NCBI GenBank assembly: GCA_964472545.1
Contig: CAYYNP010000413.1
Span: 1 to 7,180, forward strand
Source of the DNA: CAYYNP01 sp964472545
GTDB lineage: Bacteria > Planctomycetota > Planctomycetia > Pirellulales > Thermoguttaceae
DNA: 7,180 bases
Direction: 5' to 3'
The notes below the pieces were generated by a model that saw nothing but the letters and a program-made list of their open reading frames with translations, made no database searches and was not told the origin of the DNA. This document shows, in pieces, positions 5,201-7,180 of the stretch; position 1 is the first letter of the stretch; each line of letters begins with the position of its first letter. The translations under genes were made by a program, and so were the position numbers.

Positions 5201-7180
5201 CGCCGGCCGCGGTACCCAGCGTCAGCGTGGCACCGGCGACGCCGCCATCGACTTCCGCCGCGCCGAAGGTGCCGTCGCCGTCGACCTGCAGCGGAACGTC
5301 GAACGTCCGGTCGCCGCCGGTGCTGGAGACGATCAGGCCGCCGCCGTTGAAGCTCACGGCGGCGTCGCCGAGGGTGGTGCCGGCCGCGTCGATCAGCCCG
5401 ACCAGTTCGCCGTCGAAGAGATCGAATGTCGTGTTGTCCAGGCCGGTACCCGCTCGGTTGATAATGGTGCGGGCGCTACCGCCGATTCCGATCACCAACT
5501 GATTGCCGCCGCCGTTGATGCCGGCGGCGGCCGTGAGCGTGGTGTCGGTGTTGGAATCGAACGTCACGGTCGCGTCGCCGTCGAAGACGAGGTTGGTGAA
5601 GCTGATCTCGGCGCCCGAGGTCGTCAGGGCGGCTCCGTCGGTCATGGTCAGCGTGCCGAGGTTCAGCGGGGAATCGCCTGCGACGAGAGTCCCGGAGTCG
5701 ACCACGAGGAGTTCCTTGTCGGTCAGATCGGCCGCCGGGAGGTCGCGGATTTCCAGCCCTTCATTGAAGAGTTGGAAGACCTCGGCCGCGGTGAGTGCCC
5801 GATCGTAGAGGAGAAACTCATCGATCATGCCGTCATAGTAGTGGTTGTCCTCCTCCGATCCGATGAACATCCGGTCGATGTTGTCCAGCGGGGCAGTGCG
5901 GTCGAGGGCGCTGTGCCGCACGACGCCGTTGATGAAGACCTTCATCTCGCCCGTGTTGACGTCCTTGGTGAAGGCCCAGTGGTTCCACCGCCCTTCGAAG
6001 TCCGCTGCGGGGATCGTGAAAATGGTCCGGTCGACGCAGCAACTGAGGGCTCCGCCGGCGTCCCAGTAGACGTTCGAATTACTCCAAGGAAGATGGCTGC
6101 TCAGCGCCCTCGCGCCGCCGATCTTGGCCTGGAAAATCGTGTCGTTGCGTGGCTGGGTCGCTGCGTCGCCGTTTTGCCAGAATGCGATCGTGACCGCGTC
6201 GCTAACGGTCGCGAAAGGTCCGGCGGGAATCGCTACCTGACCGGCGGCGTTGAAATCGAGCACCGATCCGCGCACGGGATCGTCCACCCAGGCGGCATTC
6301 TGAACCAAACCGTCGCCTCTGCCGGTGCTGTCGACGGCAATCGCACCGGCACTCTCATCGAACAGCCAGGCACCGACCAAGCCCTCGGTCGGACCGGTTC
6401 CGGGAATGTCACCGGCACGGATTTCGAGCGTGCCGCCGGAGATCTGCGCCTTGGTCGCTCCGGCCCAGGCGCCCTCGCCGTCGAGAATCAGCGTGCCCCC
6501 GCGGACGTCGAGCGTCGCGTTCTGCATGTTGTTCAAGAAGCCCGACTCGACGGTCAACAGCAAGGGCCCGCTCTTCGAGAAGACAAACGGCCCGGTCGGG
6601 GCCGCGCCGTCGATGCCGCCGAAGTCGGTCTCCGTCCGCGGGTCGATACCGACGTCCGTGGCGTCGGGAGCGATAACCGTCTTGGCAAACGTCATCGGCG
6701 CGCCGGACGTGGTGATGATGCCGTTGTGGAGCGTTAGCGTACCGAACGTGGCGTCCTCATCGGCCAACACGTCGATCCCGGAACTTTCGGTCACCTCGAA
6801 GTCGATATCCGGACGGTCGGTTGGCATCACGCCGGGCGCCGACCACCAGCCGTCCTGGGCCGGCAGGCTGGGGTTGATCCGCTGGCGGCGGCCGGAGCCG
6901 GCGCTGGGCAAGCCGATCTCGAAATGCAGGAAGTCGCCGCCGCCCAGCTCATGGTGGGCCAACGCGAAGGCGTAAGTCTCGCCCGCCACCAGATTGATGT
7001 GGCCCGTCTTGGGTGAATCCCAGCCGCCCGGCGGCGCGTTGTCGGTAACGAGTTCCGCCGGGCCATCGAATTCCCCGTTTTGGTTCTTGTCGATGAAGAA
7101 GACCTCATAGTCGTCGCCGTGGACGTAGAACTCGTAGTTGCCGGTCTCGGGGGCGGTGAAGAAACCGTCCCACAACTGCA
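2250..7180 (-). CDS. Giant exported modular surface protein (PA14/LamG/strand repeats/dockerin-like/PEP-CTERM), N-terminus outside window
   Basis: The frame is open from the right edge to TGA (2252-2250). The TTG at 7175 is internal, since the preceding codon is CAG and the PA14-like fold is already under way, so the signal peptide lies outside. Order, numbered from that TTG: PA14-like 1-90; glycine-rich strand repeats 131-262; LamG-like 264-473; strand repeats 474-750; second PA14-like 751-925; strand repeats 926-1053; second LamG-like 1054-1270; beta-rich region 1271-1435; dockerin-like calcium region 1436-1500; beta-rich region 1501-1612; PEP-CTERM tail 1615-1641. It is probably secreted, cut near the PEP motif by an exosortase-type enzyme, and kept at the cell surface or matrix. 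LamG and PA14 modules commonly bind glycans or proteins, but no ligand is indicated and no catalytic motif is visible. It converges with the GH32-like gene across the RAYT element. Confidence 0.88.
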   Translation of the reverse strand, partial: QLWDGFFTAPETGNYEFYVHGDDYEVFFIDKNQNGEFDGPAELVTDNAPPGGWDSPKTGHINLVAGETYAFALAHHELGGGDFLHFEIGLPSAGSGRRQRINPSLPAQDGWWSAPGVMPTDRPDIDFEVTESSGIDVLADEDATFGTLTLHNGIITTSGAPMTFAKTVIAPDATDVGIDPRTETDFGGIDGAAPTGPFVFSKSGPLLLTVESGFLNNMQNATLDVRGGTLILDGEGAWAGATKAQISGGTLEIRAGDIPGTGPTEGLVGAWLFDESAGAIAVDSTGRGDGLVQNAAWVDDPVRGSVLDFNAAGQVAIPAGPFATVSDAVTIAFWQNGDAATQPRNDTIFQAKIGGARALSSHLPWSNSNVYWDAGGALSCCVDRTIFTIPAADFEGRWNHWAFTKDVNTGEMKVFINGVVRHSALDRTAPLDNIDRMFIGSEEDNHYYDGMIDEFLLYDRALTAAEVFQLFNEGLEIRDLPAADLTDKELLVVDSGTLVAGDSPLNLGTLTMTDGAALTTSGAEISFTNLVFDGDATVTFDSNTDTTLTAAAGINGGGNQLVIGIGGSARTIINRAGTGLDNTTFDLFDGELVGLIDAAGTTLGDAAVSFNGGGLIVSSTGGDRTFDVPLQVDGDGTFGAAEVDGGVAGATLTLGTAAGGVTLDGGSVLSLEANDGYTLQVDGPVTGLGGIQGTAGVVRMSDVAAKDYEGITAVSGGTMTVDAPLPNTSNIEVTGGTLVLNRPVTTNGGQRTGLMGSIFNGIARNESHLNLDGAAYFAWGPRVFSGDKVGTILTDSASNSVAIQGTTQNWASFPNFDGDADDFVTAFSGRFQPQVTGTYNFHWNNDDRGLMYIDLDDNGIFEAAERVGTYAWNSNGDVDLTAGRGYNLIYMAQEFGGGANVNWFYTPPDGTEARVNPGDPAQRALWVSSVSSSTVVAGGTLQINAPLVTGRVSVSGGGTIQVGETGSVTGDSLLVSGGSVYDTQAPASFRTVTLQSGGAVLTNGNPITVGESLTAGNYALSVEPGGDFSVTGADLAAGFDTLALDGEVTYDRAGTLISHWSFDDGAGNVAVNSVDPSLNGTLIDLGTTGPAWSSRGKVGGALVLDGRGYVDVPDGFADFTGGITVSAWVYHTAYPNWARIIDFGNGAGVDNIYLAHRGTSSDARFEFHDTASGTSTLDPNGVFIQWAWQHIVATCDDGPPGGATMKFYRDGNLLIEQGGESVPANVVRRNNYIGESNWVNDAFFQGYLDELMIFDRELTGQEIDDIYIAGVLKQPAPDFAKTEFDGTLTGTGTLYADLTISGRIVPSAPAGGGSGTIGFFGEFRMTDATTSVLTMDATGMSRLSNVSNSDLTLAGELQMQIDDVNPAHAGTQIVVRIVETRAEGLIQGTFDVVPPGSAAAPAHVGFGVFHKGLTYINAFPPTSPPNHFHVDATLYIADGGDANGDGQVGYQDIANLIDRFTQADDPPDRTWTDGDTAGGPIGRGDGNVDIQDVNDLLANFTVDPGPADPGTATAEYNYVTNEWTVSVDSVMSWALISEGQFLQSAAPGVYDALPAGGAGNLASANDNTIGEGNFDGPMTYANVRLGQLTEPDVAVDRIRLQYVNGFGGQKLVGTISVVPEPGSITLLVCGAVAGLIWWRRRR
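2253..2333 (-). other. PEP-CTERM sorting signal
   Basis: The last 27 residues have the tripartite PEP-CTERM form: 'VPEP' (1617-1620), a hydrophobic stretch 'ITLLVCGAVAGLIWW' (1623-1637) and a terminal basic cluster of four arginines before the stop. In known systems an exosortase cuts near the PEP motif after export. The exosortase gene is not in this window. Confidence 0.9.
2676..2870 (-). other. Dockerin-like region with one canonical and one interrupted calcium loop
   Basis: Residues 1436-1500 hold a first loop 'GDANGDGQVGYQDIANLIDRF' (1439-1459), with D1440, N1442, D1444 and D1451 in the standard D-x-N-x-D-G spacing followed by a helix. A second helix 'DIQDVNDLLANF' (1488-1499) is preceded by 'DGDTAGGPIGRGDGNV'. 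Its loop ligands D1472 and D1474 are separated from D1484 by about eight extra residues. Dockerin-like segments near the C-terminus, before a sorting tail, are common in large planctomycete proteins. A cellulosome-type cohesin partner is not implied. Confidence 0.75.
3366..4016 (-). other. LamG/concanavalin-A-like domain 2
   Basis: Residues 1054-1270 begin 'TLISHWSFDDGAGNVAVNS' and contain 'LVLDGRGYVDVPD' (1101-1113), 'ITVSAWVYHTAYPNWARIID' (1122-1141), 'WQHIVATCDDG' (1187-1197) and 'MKFYRDGNLL' (1204-1213). They end 'GYLDELMIFDRELTGQEIDDI' (1245-1265). This is a full-length LamG-type module with all its usual landmarks and is the clearest domain in the protein. Confidence 0.9.
4017..4400 (-). 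other. Autotransporter-associated strand repeats, block C
   Basis: Residues 926-1053 include 'VVAGGTLQINAPL' (934-946), 'VSVSGGGTIQVGETGS' (951-966), 'LLVSGGSVYD' (972-981) and 'VTLQSGGAVLTNG' (991-1003). This is the same strand-turn pattern as blocks A and B, joining the second PA14-like domain to the second LamG-like domain. Confidence 0.6.
4401..4925 (-). other. PA14-like domain 2
   Basis: Residues 751-925 start 'GLMGSIFNG' and contain 'FSGRFQPQVTGTYNFHWNNDDRG' (826-848), the classic PA14 stretch with the double-aspartate turn. They continue with a calcium-loop-like 'DLDDNGIFE' (853-861) and 'LTAGRGYNLIYMAQEFGGGANV' (879-900). Unlike domain 1 it is complete in the window. The two copies share a pattern but little exact sequence, so they are not a recent duplication. 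Confidence 0.72.
4926..5756 (-). other. Autotransporter-associated strand repeats, block B
   Basis: Residues 474-750 are the longest run of short glycine-, threonine- and aspartate-rich strands, with turns at 'VDSGTLVAG' (492-500), 'GGGLIVSSTGG' (611-621), 'VTLDGGSVLSL' (660-670), 'VSGGTMTVDAPL' (713-724) and 'VTGGTLVLNRPV' (732-743). They form the expected beta-helical spacer between the first LamG-like domain and the second PA14-like domain. Confidence 0.65.
5757..6386 (-). other. LamG/concanavalin-A-like domain 1
   Basis: Residues 264-473 begin 'EGLVGAWLFDESAGAIAVDS' (264-283), the usual first strand of a LamG-type jelly roll. They include 'RWNHWAFTKD' (396-405) and 'MKVFINGVVRHSA' (411-423), and end 'DGMIDEFLLYDRALTAAEV' (448-466), the diagnostic last strands. 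An unusual adjacent cysteine pair, C379-C380, lies in the middle of the domain. Such domains bind glycans or proteins, often with calcium. Confidence 0.85.
6390..6785 (-). other. Autotransporter-associated strand repeats, block A
   Basis: Residues 131-262 contain strand turns such as 'FGTLTLHNG' (144-152), 'VRGGTLILDG' (224-233) and 'ISGGTLEIRAG' (245-255). This GGTL-centred pattern is typical of passenger-associated transport repeats in large secreted planctomycete proteins, which are expected to form a right-handed beta-helix. The units are degenerate and not recent duplications at the DNA level. Confidence 0.6.
6906..7180 (-). other. PA14-like domain 1 (partial)
   Basis: The segment shows the W-D-G-F-F-T-A-P-E-T-G-N-Y-E-F pattern followed by G-D-D-Y (residues 20-23), the acidic turn typical of PA14 and related beta-barrel modules. 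It then has a calcium-loop-like 'DKNQNGEFDG' (29-38) and 'LVAGETYAFALAHHELGGG' (62-80), the 'L.aG..Y.....' strand that closes PA14 folds. Its N-terminal part is cut by the window edge. PA14 is a known carbohydrate-binding module in adhesins and glycosidases; the ligand here is unknown. Confidence 0.65.

Noticed and set aside
2175..6737. A 1,520-residue plus-strand open frame as a possible protein-coding gene
   Set aside because: It is the exact codon-register complement of a gene with clear LamG, PA14, dockerin-like and PEP-CTERM modules. Its translation is low-complexity V/A/R/D/G-rich with no recognisable domain, and rarity of TTA, CTA and TCA in GC-rich DNA explains why it is open.
7173..7175. 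TTG at 7175 as the start codon of the giant gene
   Set aside because: The frame is open upstream to the window edge, the PA14-like domain is already under way and no signal peptide follows, so this is an internal leucine codon.

Overview
The window looks like chromosomal DNA of a GC-rich planctomycete, probably of the Pirellulales type. This is inferred from three things. There is a giant secreted protein combining PA14-like, LamG-like and autotransporter-type strand repeats with a dockerin-like segment and a C-terminal PEP-CTERM tail. There is a RAYT transposase of a type familiar from that phylum. There is also a GH32-like protein with the 'GDCM' N-terminal signature. No 16S or other taxonomic marker is present, so the assignment is only as good as these family resemblances.

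Layout: (1) 1-1314, plus strand, is the 3' part of a GH32-like five-bladed-propeller glycosidase gene whose start lies just outside the window. Two of the three canonical GH32 catalytic motifs appear to be replaced. (2) 1315-1397 is a short spacer with one weak stem-loop. (3) 1398-2154 is a 757-bp insertion bounded by a perfect 25-bp inverted repeat. It encloses a RAYT (REP-associated tyrosine transposase) gene that is visibly broken: two compensating frameshifts remove the catalytic-tyrosine segment, and the middle of the protein appears deleted. (4) 2155-2249 is a short spacer. (5) 2250-7180, minus strand, is the 3' part of a giant surface-protein gene of more than 1,640 codons. Its start also lies outside the window.

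The two large genes converge on the RAYT element, a setting where such elements tend to be tolerated because no promoter is disrupted. Nothing links the two large genes in one pathway beyond a shared theme: one is related to carbohydrate hydrolases, and the other carries carbohydrate- or ligand-binding type modules (PA14, LamG) on an exported, probably exosortase-processed protein. They are convergent and not an operon.

The most unusual items are the decayed RAYT with its intact 25-bp inverted repeat, which contains a 7-bp tandem duplication and supplies the transposase stop codon, and the altered active site of the GH32-like protein. I see no tRNA, rRNA, CRISPR array, riboswitch or defence system. 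A 1,520-codon open frame antisense to the giant gene is explained by codon usage and is not annotated as a gene.
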